Shown here piece by piece: positions 54,143 to 63,696 of a stretch of 64,000 nt of DNA (position 1 is its first letter; each line of letters starts with the position of its first letter). This stretch comes from Parvibacter caecicola (GTDB lineage: Bacteria; Actinomycetota; Coriobacteriia; Coriobacteriales; Eggerthellaceae). Location: assembly GCF_003725335.1 (NCBI RefSeq), contig NZ_QIBY01000003.1:1-64000 (forward strand), written 5' to 3'. The notes beneath the pieces were generated by a model, which worked only from the letters and a program-made list of their open reading frames with translations, searched no databases and was not told the DNA's origin. The position numbers and the translations under genes were made by a program.

Positions 54143-55093
54143 CTAAAGCTTCAAGTTGAGGTCCATGGAAATGAGCTTGTCCTTCACTTCCTCGATGGAC
54201 TTCGCACCAAAGTTGCGAATGTTGAGCAGGTCGTTCTCGGAGAACTCCACCAGCTGACGCACCGAATGGATGCCGGCGCGCTTCAGGCAGTTGTAGGAAC
54301 GGACGGAGAGGTCCAGATCCTCAATCTGCTTGTCCAGCTCGGCGTTGGACTCTTGGCCCTCGGGAGCGAAGATGGAAACCACTTCCTTCTCGGTTTCCTC
54401 AGGCGTCTCGGACAGGCTGAGGAACGCCCCCATGTACTGGTTGATGATGTTGGCGGCGCGGCACACTGCCTCGGTGGGGGCAATGGAGCCGTCGGTTTCA
54501 ACCTCAAGCACCAGGCGGTCGTAGTCGGTGTGCTGACCCACGCGGGTGTCCGTCACGTTCATGGTGCAACGGCGCACCGGCGAGAACAGCGAGTCCACGT
54601 GGATGATGCCGATGGGGTCCTCGGTGCGCTTGTTGCGCTCAGCGGCCACATAGCCACGACCCACGCCAATGCGGATGGTCATGTCCAGCTGGCCACCGTC
54701 GGCAACCGTGGCAATCAGGTGCTCGGGGTTCACCAGGGTGAAGCCGGCGGGCACCTCAAGGTCGGCGCCAGTAACGACGCACGGGCCCTCAGCGGTCACG
54801 TGGGCAGTAGCTTCGGTCAGGTCGTCATGGTCGGCGGAGAACACCAGGCCCTTCACGTTGAGCACGATGTCGGTGATGTCCTCGATCACGCCCTCGGCAG
54901 TGGTGAACTCATGCTGCACGCCCTCGATTTGAATCGCAGTAGCCTTGGCGCCGTCCAGGGAGGACAGCAGCACGCGGCGCATGCTGTTGCCAAGGGTATT
55001 GCCGTAGCCGCGCTCCAGCGGTTCGACAATGTAACGGGCGACGGTATCGTTTACTTCTTCCGTGGTTACAGTCGGCCTCATGAACTCTGTCAT
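54143..55093 (-). CDS. rpoA: RNA polymerase alpha subunit
   Basis: A 316-residue alpha subunit. The N-terminal dimerisation domain shows FTVEPLERG-type sequence as YIVEPLERGYGNTLGNSMRR, and the C-terminal domain shows LDLSVRSYNCLKRAGIHSV and NLLNIRNFGAKS-type helix-hairpin-helix (LLNIRNFGAKSIEEV). It assembles beta and beta-prime and contacts promoter UP elements. It sits between rpsD and rplQ in the standard order. Confidence 0.98.
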   Translation of the reverse strand: MTEFMRPTVTTEEVNDTVARYIVEPLERGYGNTLGNSMRRVLLSSLDGAKATAIQIEGVQHEFTTAEGVIEDITDIVLNVKGLVFSADHDDLTEATAHVTAEGPCVVTGADLEVPAGFTLVNPEHLIATVADGGQLDMTIRIGVGRGYVAAERNKRTEDPIGIIHVDSLFSPVRRCTMNVTDTRVGQHTDYDRLVLEVETDGSIAPTEAVCRAANIINQYMGAFLSLSETPEETEKEVVSIFAPEGQESNAELDKQIEDLDLSVRSYNCLKRAGIHSVRQLVEFSENDLLNIRNFGAKSIEEVKDKLISMDLNLKL

Positions 55094-55122
55094 GTTGCAA
55101 TAGCCTCCTTACTATGCTGCGA

Positions 55123-55749
55123 TTATTTCGAGTAAAGTTCGACGATAAGCTGTTCGCGAATGTCGGAATCGATTTGATCGCGCTGGGGAAGCGCAAGGAC
55201 GCTGCCCTGCAGCTTCTCGATGTCCACCTCAAGCCAAGCCGGCACCTGAACGCGCTCGTTGGAGATGAGGGCGCTCTTGATAACCAGCATTTCCTTGGCC
55301 TTCGGGGCCACGGAGATCAGGTCGCCGGGACGCACGCGGAACGACGGGATGTCCACGCGACGGCCGTTCACGCAAATGTGGCCATGACGCACCTGCTGAC
55401 GGGCCTCCGCGCGGGACTTCGCGAAGCCCAGGCGGTACACCACGTTGTCCAGACGAGACTCCAGAATGCGCAGCAGGTTCTCACCGGTTACGCCCTGCTG
55501 GCGGGAAGCCATGTCGTAGTAGTGATGGAACTGCTTCTCCAGCAGACCGTAGATGCGCTTGGTCTTCTGCTTCTCGCGCATCTGGGTGCGGTATTCGCTC
55601 TCCTTGATGCGCTTCTTGCCCGCCTCACCGGGGGCGTAGTTGCGGCGCTCCATGGCGCACTTCTCGGAATAGCAGCGGTCGCCCTTGAGGAACAACTTCG
55701 CGCCCTCGCGGCGGCACAGGCGGCAATCCGGTCCTGTATAACGAGCCAT
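55123..55749 (-). CDS. rpsD: Ribosomal protein S4
   Basis: A 208-residue 30S assembly protein. It has [18 protein letters not shown] with four Cys (CRLC ... C ... C) for a zinc site at the N-terminus and an S4 RNA-binding domain with [20 protein letters not shown]. The zinc-binding form is intact. Confidence 0.98.
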   Translation of the reverse strand: MARYTGPDCRLCRREGAKLFLKGDRCYSEKCAMERRNYAPGEAGKKRIKESEYRTQMREKQKTKRIYGLLEKQFHHYYDMASRQQGVTGENLLRILESRLDNVVYRLGFAKSRAEARQQVRHGHICVNGRRVDIPSFRVRPGDLISVAPKAKEMLVIKSALISNERVQVPAWLEVDIEKLQGSVLALPQRDQIDSDIREQLIVELYSK

Positions 55750-55765
55750 AATGTGATCCTTTCAG

Positions 55766-56161
55766 CTACACGCGACGACGCTTGCGCGGACGGCAACCGT
55801 TGTGCGGAATAGGGGTGCAATCCTGAATGCTGGCGATTTCGAGGCCGGCCGCCTGCAGAGAGCGGATGGCGGTCTCGCGGCCCGAGCCCGGGCCCTTCAC
55901 GAACACGGAAACCTTGCGCAGGCCGTGCTCCATAGCCACCTTGGCGGCCGCTTCGGCGGCCATCTGAGCGGCGAAGGGAGTGGACTTACGGGAGCCCTTG
56001 AAGCCCACCGTGCCGGCGGACTGCCAGGAAATCACATTGCCCTGGGGATCAGTGATGCTCACAATGGTGTTGTTGAACGTAGACTTGATGTGGGCGGCGC
56101 CCACGGCGATGTTCTTACGTTCGGAGCGCTTGATGCGCGTGCGTACGTTTTTCTTAGCCAT
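55766..56161 (-). CDS. rpsK: Ribosomal protein S11
   Basis: A 131-residue protein with the family signatures [19 protein letters not shown] and the C-terminal [18 protein letters not shown]. It lies 16 bases before rpsD in the operon. Confidence 0.98.
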   Translation of the reverse strand: MAKKNVRTRIKRSERKNIAVGAAHIKSTFNNTIVSITDPQGNVISWQSAGTVGFKGSRKSTPFAAQMAAEAAAKVAMEHGLRKVSVFVKGPGSGRETAIRSLQAAGLEIASIQDCTPIPHNGCRPRKRRRV

Positions 56162-56172
56162 GGTTACCTACC

Positions 56173-56544
56173 TTACTTCTTCTTGCCGCCGATTTGCTTG
56201 CGCGGACCCTTGCGGGTACGGGCGTTGGTGTGGGTGCGCTGGCCACGAACGGGCAGGCCGCGACGATGGCGCAGGCCGCGATAGCAGCCAATCTCCATCA
56301 GGCGCTTCACGTTCTGAGACACCTCGCGGTGCAGGTCGCCCTCCACCTTCAGGTTGTTCTGGATGTAGTCGCGCAGCTTGGTGAGGTCATCCTCAGTGAG
56401 GTCCCTCACGCGGGTGTCGGGGTTGACACCGGTTTCGGCCAGCACCTTCTTCGAGGTGGTCAGGCCAATGCCGTAGATGTAGGTCAAGGCGATCTCAATG
56501 CGCTTGTCGCTGGGAAGATCGACACCAACAAGACGTGTTGCCAT
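56173..56544 (-). CDS. rpsM: Ribosomal protein S13
   Basis: A 123-residue head protein of the 30S subunit. It begins [20 protein letters not shown] and ends with the basic tail [20 protein letters not shown]. It follows rpmJ by 20 bases and precedes rpsK by 11. Confidence 0.98.
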   Translation of the reverse strand: MATRLVGVDLPSDKRIEIALTYIYGIGLTTSKKVLAETGVNPDTRVRDLTEDDLTKLRDYIQNNLKVEGDLHREVSQNVKRLMEIGCYRGLRHRRGLPVRGQRTHTNARTRKGPRKQIGGKKK

Positions 56545-56564
56545 GTGCTCTTATCCCTTTCTTT

Positions 56565-56678
56565 CTAGCCCTGGCGCTGCTTGTGGCGGGGGTTCTCGCA
56601 AATGACGAGCACCTTGCCGTGGCGCCGGATGATCTTGCACTTGTCGCACATTTTCTTGACCGAAGGACGTACCTTCAT
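56565..56678 (-). CDS. rpmJ: Ribosomal protein L36
   Basis: A 37-residue zinc protein, [20 protein letters not shown]..., with the C-x2-C and C...H ligands of the zinc form. I place the start at ATG 56678, with AAGGAAG upstream; the open frame extends further without signals. Confidence 0.97.
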   Translation of the reverse strand: MKVRPSVKKMCDKCKIIRRHGKVLVICENPRHKQRQG

Positions 56679-56813
56679 AATCAGCTTCCTTTCGGTATGC
56701 GGTTCCTCTATCGTACACGCCCAGCCGCAGGCGGTGTTTCCTACTGATGCTTGCTGCGTTTCCCACTTTGCGCCGCCCCATGAGCGGGCTCGGCTTGCCC
56801 GGCCATAAGGCGC

Positions 56814-56848
56814 AGAAAAGCGCTTCGCCAAACGTGAAGCGCTCGCAA
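56814..56848 (-). terminator. Hairpin after infA (attenuator or partial terminator)
   Basis: On the minus strand AGCGCTTC...GAAGCGCT is followed by TTTTCTG. It lies between infA and rpmJ and could reduce read-through from infA into the ribosomal genes. The 192-base gap is long for this operon. Confidence 0.6.
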
Positions 56849-56870
56849 TTGTCGCCCGGAGGCGGAGGGG

Positions 56871-57089
56871 CTATTTGAACCGGTAGGTGATGCGCCCGCG
56901 GTTCAGGTCGTAAACAGAAAGCTCCACCGTCACCTTGTCGCCCGGCAGGATTTTGATGTAGTGCATCCGCATCTTGCCAGAGATGTGCGCCAAGATATTG
57001 TGGCCGTTTTCCAGCTCAACGCGAAACATTGCGTTCGGCAGAGCTTCGAGCACGGTACCTTCGAGCTCGATTACGTCTTCTTTAGCCAA
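56871..57089 (-). CDS. infA: Translation initiation factor IF-1
   Basis: A 72-residue OB-fold protein: [40 protein letters not shown] and [12 protein letters not shown] are all typical. The start must be TTG at 57089, with GGAG 7 bases upstream; the frame is open 12 codons further but the protein would then be too long. It is the first gene of the operon; secY, adk and map, often just upstream, are not here. Confidence 0.96.
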   Translation of the reverse strand: MAKEDVIELEGTVLEALPNAMFRVELENGHNILAHISGKMRMHYIKILPGDKVTVELSVYDLNRGRITYRFK

Positions 57090-57437
57090 AAGTGCTCCTT
57101 CAAGCGGAAGTGTTAAAAACAGCAACGTGAGATATTAGCAAAGAAGTCAATGGATTTTTGAGAATTTTTGCAAAAGGGCGCAAAACATCATAAACCGGCG
57201 ATGCTGGTGATTTTTGCCTGCTTGTCAGGCTCGCGGTTTCAAGAACCGCGCAACGCTCGTGCGGGAAAGAATGGCACGGTGTCGCCAGGTACTTGCGCGA
57301 AAGAATGCGCTGCCGCCTTGTCGGCAAGGGGGCATAATAGCAGAACCCATTTCCCGATGCAAGCTCCCTCGCACCAGGAGGTGCGGCCAGCATAGCGGCC
57401 GACCGCACCCGTTTTGCGAGAACAGGCGCTCTGCGCC
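57090..57437. other. Gene-free stretch upstream of infA
   Basis: About 350 bases. The part next to infA (57110-57180) is A/T-rich and probably holds the operon promoter. Small inverted repeats occur at about 57228-57252 (CGCGGTT...AACCGCG). No gene recognised. Confidence 0.4.
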
Positions 57438-58874
57438 TTAAGCCGTCCGCGTGCCTTTTTCGGTGCGGGCCACAATCATGAACAGCACCAGCGCCAGTGC
57501 GCCCACGGCCGCCATGGCCAGGTACAGGGCGCTGTAGCCGATCAGTGGCACCACCAGCCCCAGCAAAATGGGACCGATGCCCACCCCCACGTCCAGCAGC
57601 ATGTAGAAGGTGGCGTTGCCCACCGACAGCCGGGCATCGGAGGTAACCCGCACCGCCATGGCCAGGCCGCAGGACTGCACCGTGCCTACGCCGAAGCCCA
57701 GCAGCATGGCGGCCCCCAGCAAGATGAAATCGTTGCTGGCCTCAGCCACCAGGGCCATGCCCACCACAAAGGCCACAAAGGCCGGCACCATCACCGGATG
57801 GGGCCCTACACGGTCGAACGCGCGACCGGTAAAGGGACGCGTGACGAACATGGCCAGCGCATAGGCCACGAAGAACACGCTGGCGGCACGGGATAGGCCA
57901 ATTTGGTCGGCATAGGGGGTAAGGAACGTGAGCAGGCTTGAATAGCCGAAGAACAGAAGCCCGCACACCAGGGCGATGGGAAGCACTCCCGCTTCCACGA
58001 ACCGGGAAAGGGGCGAATGCTCCAATTTTTCGGTCACCTTTTCCTCCAGATGGGTGGAGGGAACGCGGGCGGTGTCGCTGCCGTCCTCGGGGACCGGGGC
58101 GCTCATGGCGGCCGGCTTCGTAGCAGCCGCACCGGCGCCGCACGGGTCGTCGGCGGCCGCTTCCAGCTGCGTTGCCATCGCTTCTTCCCGCCGCTCTTCG
58201 GCGGGCGCGCCCGTCCCGGCACCGGAAGCCGCGTCAGCGGCAGCCGCTTCTTCGGCCCGCGCCTTCGCCGGGCGCCCCTTCACGGCCGAACCCTTCGCCG
58301 GCTTCAGCAGCAACGACGCCGGCACCGCCAGGGCCACCAGCACGCTAGCGACGACGAACACCCAGTCGTAGCCGAAGTTGTTGGAGAGGAAGATGCCCAC
58401 AAAGGGGCCGATGGCGCTGCCCAGCGTAACCGATAGCATGAAATACCCGATGCCCTCCCCTTTGCGCTGGGAGGGAATGAGGCTGGTCATGACGGTGGCC
58501 ACCGTGGTGGAGGCAGTGCCGTAGGCAAACCCGTGCAGCAGCCGGCCCCCGATGAGCGCCAGCAGAGGCTCGTGCACCAGGTACAGCACGCTGAACACCA
58601 CTTCGCACACGCAGGCCACCACCAGCACCGGCACGCGGCCGAACTTTTCCATCAGAGGGGCGCAGAGGAAGCGGGACACCAGCGTGCCCACGATGAACGC
58701 GCTGGCGCAGAAAGCCGCCGCGGCCGGCGGGGCCTGGTACACATTCAGCGCGTAGGCGGTCATCACCACCATGAGCATGAAATAGTTGCCGGCGATGAAG
58801 AAGTTAAGGAGGGTGCCGGCCACGAAGCTTCGGGTCCAGAGAGGGGGTTGCGCGGCGCGCGCGGGAGCAGCCAT
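57438..58874 (-). CDS. MFS transporter
   Basis: A 478-residue major facilitator with twelve hydrophobic segments. The loop after helix 2 reads SRFLCAPLMEKFGRVPVL and the one after helix 8 FVTRPFTGRAFDRVGPHP, both with the conserved G-x-x-x-D/E-R/K-x-G pattern. The central cytoplasmic loop (about residues 198-290) is unusually long and Ala/Glu-rich. It resembles drug/sugar efflux proteins. Its ATG shares one base with the stop of the universal stress protein gene (TAATG), so the two are translationally coupled. Substrate unknown. Confidence 0.9.
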   Translation of the reverse strand: MAAPARAAQPPLWTRSFVAGTLLNFFIAGNYFMLMVVMTAYALNVYQAPPAAAAFCASAFIVGTLVSRFLCAPLMEKFGRVPVLVVACVCEVVFSVLYLVHEPLLALIGGRLLHGFAYGTASTTVATVMTSLIPSQRKGEGIGYFMLSVTLGSAIGPFVGIFLSNNFGYDWVFVVASVLVALAVPASLLLKPAKGSAVKGRPAKARAEEAAAADAASGAGTGAPAEERREEAMATQLEAAADDPCGAGAAATKPAAMSAPVPEDGSDTARVPSTHLEEKVTEKLEHSPLSRFVEAGVLPIALVCGLLFFGYSSLLTFLTPYADQIGLSRAASVFFVAYALAMFVTRPFTGRAFDRVGPHPVMVPAFVAFVVGMALVAEASNDFILLGAAMLLGFGVGTVQSCGLAMAVRVTSDARLSVGNATFYMLLDVGVGIGPILLGLVVPLIGYSALYLAMAAVGALALVLFMIVARTEKGTRTA

Positions 58875-59305
58875 TAGCGACAGTCGCCTTCTTTCGTGAT
58901 GAGCACCGCCACCGGCGAGCTTTTCGTAACTGCATAGCTGACGCTGCCCAAGTAGCCGCCCACGCCGCCCTTGCCGCGGCTGCCCATGATAACCAAATCG
59001 CAGCCCTCTTCGCGCACGCAGCGCAAGATCAGCTCGGCGGGCGCCGTGCCCGAGAGCACCTTCACGGTGGTGGGGTTCGCCGAGCTTGCCGCCACCTCCA
59101 GCAGATGCTGGCGCATGGCCTCGGCGTCGTCGGCCAGCACGGCGTCCATGCCGGCGCCAGTCATGCCACCCCCCACCAGGCGCATGATGTTCACCAGCAC
59201 CAATTCGATTTCCGGGCTTTCGCTGGCAATGGCCTGTGCCAGCGCGATGGCCTTCTCGGAGGCCGGCGAGCCATCATAGGCAACCAGAATTTTGTGACAC
59301 CACAT
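58874..59305 (-). CDS. Universal stress protein (UspA family)
   Basis: A 143-residue Usp. KILVAYDGSPASEKAIALA is the first strand-helix, and MGSRGKGGVGGYLGSVSYAV matches the ATP-binding G-x2-G-x9-G-S pattern. I place the start at ATG 59305 (MWCHKIL), with GAAAGGA upstream. It is coupled to the MFS gene. Confidence 0.93.
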   Translation of the reverse strand: MWCHKILVAYDGSPASEKAIALAQAIASESPEIELVLVNIMRLVGGGMTGAGMDAVLADDAEAMRQHLLEVAASSANPTTVKVLSGTAPAELILRCVREEGCDLVIMGSRGKGGVGGYLGSVSYAVTKSSPVAVLITKEGDCR

Positions 59306-59483
59306 GGTTTTCCTTTCGCTGAACAATGGGTAGCGGGCTTGGCGATGATTTCCCGCCACAACAATAACCCCCCGCGCCGATTTTGGAAGCAGAGGAGTTG
59401 CCCAAGTTGCAATTTTGTTGTTTGGGGGAGGCGGTCAGGAGACCCGACCACCGCAAGAGGCCAGCGATGCCGCGAGCTCGGTA

Positions 59484-59571
59484 TTCGTAGGGCAGAGATT
59501 CTATCTCTGCCTAACGGACAGCCCGTAAGCGGTTGCAGCCCAGGCAGACATAAGAATGTCTGCCCCACGAA
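59484..59571. repeat. Family A inverted dimer with a compensated variant stem (88 bp)
   Basis: Left copy 59484-59514 is canonical. Right copy 59541-59571 reads GGCAGACAT / ATGTCTGCC: both arms changed together, keeping the stem. The spacer is 26 bases. A further GC-rich hairpin (CCTGCCCC...GGGCAGG, 59625-59644) lies between this and the HD gene. Confidence 0.9.
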
Positions 59572-59655
59572 AGATCGTCTGGCGCAACTCCCCCAACGCC
59601 AAAGCCGCCGTGCGCTTGGGAATGCCTGCCCCGTGAAGGGCAGGTGTCGGGACCC

Positions 59656-60261
59656 TTAGCCCTCCGCAGGCACGAAGGTGTCGCGGTCGGGGGCGAAGGA
59701 CTGCATGGCCTCGATGGTACGGGCGAACAGCTCGTCCAGCTCCCAGCCCAGCATCTCGGCGCCGCTGGTGATTACCCCGCGGTCAACGCCGGCGGCGAAG
59801 CGCTTGTCCTTGAACTTCTTCTTCAGCGACTTCACGTTGAAGTCCATCACGCTCTTCGAGGGACGCATCACGATGGCGGCGCCGATGAGGCCGGTCAGCT
59901 CTTCGGTGGCGAAGAGAATCTTCTCCATCTGCAGCTCCGGCTTGGGCAGCTCGGGGTTGAAATCGGAGGTATGGCTTTGGATGGCGCGAATCAGCTCGGG
60001 CGTACCGCCGGCCGCCTCGATGAGGGGCGCGGCGTAGAGGGTGTGCTTCTCCGGCTCGTCGTCGTGTTCTTCCCAGTCCAGGTCGTGCAGAAGCCCCACG
60101 ATGCCCCAGAATTCCTCGTTCTCGGGGTCGTACTCGCGGGCGAAGTAGCGCATGGTCTGCTCTACCGTTTCGCCGTGCTCGATGTGGAAGGGGTCTTTGT
60201 TGTGGGCGGCCAGCAGCTCAAACGCCTCGTCGCGCGTCATGCCGGCGGAAAGTGTAGTCAT
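59656..60261 (-). CDS. HD-domain phosphohydrolase
   Basis: A 201-residue protein. FHIEHGETVEQTMRYF and VGLLHDLDWEEHDDEPEKH give the H...HD metal site of HD hydrolases. Helical throughout, no membrane segment. It belongs to the group of small stand-alone HD proteins; the substrate is unknown. I place the start at ATG 60261, with AGGAGG upstream. The 270 bases above it hold no gene. Confidence 0.88.
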   Translation of the reverse strand: MTTLSAGMTRDEAFELLAAHNKDPFHIEHGETVEQTMRYFAREYDPENEEFWGIVGLLHDLDWEEHDDEPEKHTLYAAPLIEAAGGTPELIRAIQSHTSDFNPELPKPELQMEKILFATEELTGLIGAAIVMRPSKSVMDFNVKSLKKKFKDKRFAAGVDRGVITSGAEMLGWELDELFARTIEAMQSFAPDRDTFVPAEG

Positions 60262-60486
60262 AGGGTCCTCCTCCTTCTCGCCTCCGCGGAGGCCTTGGCG
60301 CGCACAGCGCCCAGCAGCCCGCCGCGGGTTGAATTTGCTGCCGCCACTATACCCCACGCCGCGCCCAGGGAAAAGCAGCGCCCGTCCAAATCTCCACGCC
60401 CCGCGTTGAGGGGCGCCCCAATCCCCCACCGCCCGCAAAGCGGGCCGGGCTGGGCGGCCGGCGGGCAGGTGCTGAAGAGGTTGTCC

Positions 60487-60516
60487 TTGACCCTGCACAC
60501 CGCGAAGTAGTACAAT
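60487..60516 (+). promoter_or_regulatory. Promoter of the tRNA-Lys/tRNA-Gln pair
   Basis: TTGACC (60487-60492), an 18-base spacer and TACAAT (60511-60516), 18 bases before the first tRNA. Confidence 0.75.
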
Positions 60517-60534
60517 ACCCGTTCGCGTGCACAT

Positions 60535-60610
60535 GGGCCGTTAGCTCAGTTGGTAGAGCAGGGGACTTTTAATCCCAAGGTCGCGGGTTCGAACCCCTCA
60601 CGGCCCACCA
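60535..60610 (+). tRNA. tRNA-Lys (TTT)
   Basis: A 76-base cloverleaf, GGGCCGT...ACGGCCC with CCA encoded. Anticodon loop CTTTTAA in a GGGGA/TCCC stem; T arm GCGGG TTCGAAC CCCTC-type. Confidence 0.97.
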
Positions 60611-60621
60611 CGCGCTTTCGC

Positions 60622-60695
60622 TGGGGTATCGTCCAACGGCAGGACTCTGGTTTTTGGTGCCAGCTATCTAGGTTCGAATCCTGGTACCCCAGCCA
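60622..60695 (+). tRNA. tRNA-Gln (TTG)
   Basis: A 74-base cloverleaf, TGGGGTA...TACCCCA with CCA encoded. Anticodon loop TTTTTGG in a CTGG/CCAG stem. It lies 11 bases after tRNA-Lys. Confidence 0.97.
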
Positions 60696-60701
60696 ATACA
60701 T

Positions 60702-60727
60702 CCAAGGCCCGTCAGGGCCTTTTTTGT
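60702..60727 (+). terminator. Terminator of the tRNA pair
   Basis: AAGGCCC gtca GGGCCTT followed by TTTT. Confidence 0.9.
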
Positions 60728-60757
60728 TGCCACGGGAACAGGTGGCGCCGGGAGCCC

Positions 60758-61759
60758 CTACCCTACCGCGGCAAAGCCGTAAGCGGCCGTGGCGTGGGTG
60801 ATGGCGTTGGCGATAGCTTGCTGCATGGCTTCGCAGGCCATCATGGCCAGCAAGTCGGGGTCGGCCGGCACCTCCCCGGAAGCCATTGCGAAGATGCAGT
60901 CGCCATCGTGGGAAGTGTGCACCGGCTTGATGGAGCGGGCGTAGGCATCGTGGGTAGTCACCGCCAGGCGATGGGCCTGGGGCTTGGTGAGCTGGGCATT
61001 GGTGAGCACCACGCCGATGGTGGTATTGGCGCACGGGCCCTCCTCGGCTATCCCAGCGGCCTCATCGGCTGCCGCCTGGGCCGCAAGCGGCAGGGCGGAA
61101 GCGGCGTCCAGCATGGTGCCGTCGTCCATGCGCATGCCCGCCAGCAGCGCGCCGTCGGGGGCGTACACGCAGCCGGCGGCGTTCACCGCCACCAAAGCGC
61201 CTACCACCACCGGGCCCATCGCCACCGCGTGCCAGCCCAGCCCCGATTTCACCGCGTGGGCCGGCCCCAGCATCTTGGCCACCGTGGCACCCGTGCCAGC
61301 ACCGATGTTGCCCTGCTGCGGCTCCTCGCCCGACGCCAGGTTTTCCAGCGCGTTCACGCAAGCCTCGGCCCCCTGCTCTTTGCGCGGGTAGGCAAACTGC
61401 CCCACCGGCAGGTCGAACAGGCAGGCCCCCGGCACAATGGGCACGCAAGCGTCCATCAGGTGAAAGCCCGTGCCGCGGGCGGCCAGCTCGTCCATGGCGC
61501 CGCAAGCAGCCTCAAGCCCGAAGGCCGAGCCGCCGGCCAGCATGACCCCTTGCACCTGTTGCACCGTGTTCTCGGGGCGAAGCAGGTCCGTTTCCCGCGT
61601 TGCCGGCGCCGCGCCGCGCACGTCCACACCGCACACCGCCCCCTGGGGCGCCACCACGAAGGTGCACCCGGTGCCGCGAGAGGCCAGCTCGGCCGAGCCG
61701 ACGCCGAAGGCCGGCAGATCGGCCTTGGTGGCGGGAGCGAAAATGGAAGCGGAAGTCAT
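60758..61759 (-). CDS. P1 family (S58, DmpA-like) peptidase
   Basis: A 333-residue N-terminal-nucleophile hydrolase of the DmpA/P1 group, which self-cleaves to give alpha and beta chains. GVMLAGGSAFGLEAACG and NIGAGTGATVAKM are typical; ANTTIGVVLTNAQLTKPQA holds the expected cleavage and nucleophile Thr (about residue 235). These enzymes act as aminopeptidases or amidases on small substrates. I place the start at MTSASIFAP (61759), with GGAGGG upstream. Confidence 0.9.
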   Translation of the reverse strand: MTSASIFAPATKADLPAFGVGSAELASRGTGCTFVVAPQGAVCGVDVRGAAPATRETDLLRPENTVQQVQGVMLAGGSAFGLEAACGAMDELAARGTGFHLMDACVPIVPGACLFDLPVGQFAYPRKEQGAEACVNALENLASGEEPQQGNIGAGTGATVAKMLGPAHAVKSGLGWHAVAMGPVVVGALVAVNAAGCVYAPDGALLAGMRMDDGTMLDAASALPLAAQAAADEAAGIAEEGPCANTTIGVVLTNAQLTKPQAHRLAVTTHDAYARSIKPVHTSHDGDCIFAMASGEVPADPDLLAMMACEAMQQAIANAITHATAAYGFAAVG

Positions 61760-61907
61760 GGAGGCCCTCCTTCGGAATGTACTTATATATATGCTGCGAA
61801 ACATTATGCCCTCTGGCAACGGCCGCTGGCCCCGGGAAGCCCGCAGACCGCAAAATGCGCTATCATTCCCACACAAACTTACCGCTATCCACAGGAAAAG
61901 AGACACT

Positions 61908-63224
61908 ATGGCTATTTCCGCCCCCAAAGGAACCCGCGATTTTCTGCCCGACGAGGCGCTGTTCTGGCAGCAGTTCAAGGCAACGGCAGCCGAAGTGTTC
62001 GGCACCTACGGCTATCTGCCCATCGAGACGCCGGCGCTGGAGCTGACCGAGCTGTTCGTGCGGGGCATCGGCGAAGCCACCGATGTGGTGTCGAAAGAGA
62101 TGTTCACCGCCATTTCCGGCGAGAACCTGAAGAACTGGGTGGAAAACGGCCGCGCCCCCGAACGGAAAAGCCGCCTGTCGCTGCGGCCCGAGGGCACGGC
62201 GGGCGTGGTGCGGGCCGTAGTGCAGCACGACCTGGTGCCGCAAGGGGCTGCGCCGGCGAAGCTGATGTACGCCGGCCCGATGTTTCGCGCGGAAAACCCC
62301 CAGAAGGGGCGCCAGCGCCAGTTCAACCAGGTGGGCGTAGAGTGCCTGGGGGCCGAGGAACCCACGGTGGACGCCGAGGCCATCATCATGCTGATGCGCT
62401 TCTTCCAACGGGTGGGCATCCCTTCTGCCAACATGACGCTGCTGTTGAACTCCATGGGCTGCGAGAAGTGCCGCCCCGCCTACCGCGATTTGGTGAAGGC
62501 CCATCTGGACGCCCACAGCGGCGAGCTGTGCGACACCTGCCGCACCCGCGCTGAAATCAACCCGCTGCGCGCCTTTGATTGCAAAAACGAAAGCTGCGCC
62601 AAGGTGATGGAGCAGGCGCCGAAAATCACCGATCACCTGTGCGACGAATGCAAGGCCCACTACGAAACCGTGAAAGCGCTGCTGGACGGCGCCGAGGTGG
62701 CCTACGTGGAAGACGCCTCCCTGGTGCGCGGGCTGGATTATTACACCCGCACCGTGTTCGAAGTGCAGGCGGACGCCGGACTGGGCTCTCAAAACGCCAT
62801 TGGCGGCGGTGGCCGCTACGACAAACTGGCGGAAGAAGTGGGCGGGCGTCCCACGCCGGGGCTGGGTTTCGCGCTGGGCTTCGAGCGCTGTGCACTGACC
62901 CTGGAAGCGGCGGGGGTAGAAATGCCCCAGGCTCAGCGGTTGGATTTGTTCGTGGCCTGCGTGAACGACGAGATGCGCGCCGCCGCCTTCGGGCTGGTGC
63001 AAGCGGCCCGCGACCGCGGCTACAAAGCCGACATGGACCATCAGCATCGCAGCCTGAAGAGCCAGTTCAAGCTGGCGGACAAACTGAATGCCGCGAAGGT
63101 GGCGGTGCTGGGCCCCGACGAGATGGCCGAAGGCAAGTGCCAACTGCGCGACATGGGCACCCACGAGCAATTGATCGTGGGCTTCGACGAAGTGGTAGAC
63201 ACTCTGGGCCGCGCCCTGGCGTAA
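61908..63224 (+). CDS. hisS: Histidyl-tRNA synthetase
   Basis: A 438-residue class II synthetase. SAPKGTRDFLPDE is the N-terminus, SLRPEGTAGVVRA motif 2, GLDYYTRTVFE the His-A loop, GGGGRYDKL the His-B loop and TPGLGFALGFERC motif 3; the C-terminal anticodon domain follows. An insertion with CEKC, CDTC and CDEC pairs (about 185-255) is common in bacterial HisRS. The start is ATG 61908; the frame is open far upstream, in the divergent gap. Confidence 0.97.
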   Translation: MAISAPKGTRDFLPDEALFWQQFKATAAEVFGTYGYLPIETPALELTELFVRGIGEATDVVSKEMFTAISGENLKNWVENGRAPERKSRLSLRPEGTAGVVRAVVQHDLVPQGAAPAKLMYAGPMFRAENPQKGRQRQFNQVGVECLGAEEPTVDAEAIIMLMRFFQRVGIPSANMTLLLNSMGCEKCRPAYRDLVKAHLDAHSGELCDTCRTRAEINPLRAFDCKNESCAKVMEQAPKITDHLCDECKAHYETVKALLDGAEVAYVEDASLVRGLDYYTRTVFEVQADAGLGSQNAIGGGGRYDKLAEEVGGRPTPGLGFALGFERCALTLEAAGVEMPQAQRLDLFVACVNDEMRAAAFGLVQAARDRGYKADMDHQHRSLKSQFKLADKLNAAKVAVLGPDEMAEGKCQLRDMGTHEQLIVGFDEVVDTLGRALA

Positions 63225-63243
63225 AGCGCAAGCCATCGGGGGG

Positions 63244-63374
63244 GTGGGCCGACCCGACAGGCCTGCGCTCGACGCTCCGTACGAGGGGAACTAACTCGAC
63301 CTGCGGTCGAGTGGATTTCCCCTCTACTCCGCTTGGCCGGACCTCGCTCCGACCCGCCGGGTCGGCCCAGCCAG
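63244..63374 (-). repeat. Family B nested-hairpin repeat, copy 4 (inverted)
   Basis: Reverse orientation of copy 1. Its tip (GGGGAACTAACTCGACC tgc GGTCGAGTGGATTTCCCC on plus) is the exact reverse complement of copy 1. It starts 20 bases after the hisS stop. Confidence 0.9.
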
Positions 63375-63393
63375 AATGCTAATTCAGGTCGGA

Positions 63394-63482
63394 TTCGTAG
63401 GGCAGAGATTCTATCTCTGCCTAAACGGACGGCCCGCGCGGGGCTGCGGCATCAGGCCGAGATAGAATCTCGGCCCTACGAA
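63394..63482. repeat. Family A inverted dimer (89 bp)
   Basis: Left copy 63394-63424 with stem GGCAGAGAT / ATCTCTGCC, right copy 63453-63482 with stem GGCCGAGAT / ATCTCGGCC, 28 bases apart. Confidence 0.9.
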
Positions 63483-63696
63483 GATGGGGCGAAAGCCAGC
63501 ACCTCTGTCGTGCGCATGAGTCATTAGGGTTGTCCCTTTGTCTCGCGAGACGCAGCCGTGCGGGGGAAGGGCGGGGGTGGTCCAACAAAGCGAGTTCCGC
63601 ACGACGAAAACGCGCCAGTGGCGCGTTTTCCAAAGCAGGACTGTCTGAGCGACTTGGGCTGCCCCCGCCCTTCCCCCTGCCCCAGAAACGAAAAAA
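63483..63696. other. Gene-free stretch between repeats
   Basis: About 210 bases with no recognisable gene. Contains an inverted repeat AAACGCGCCA/TGGCGCGTTT (63608-63632, hairpin). Confidence 0.5.
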
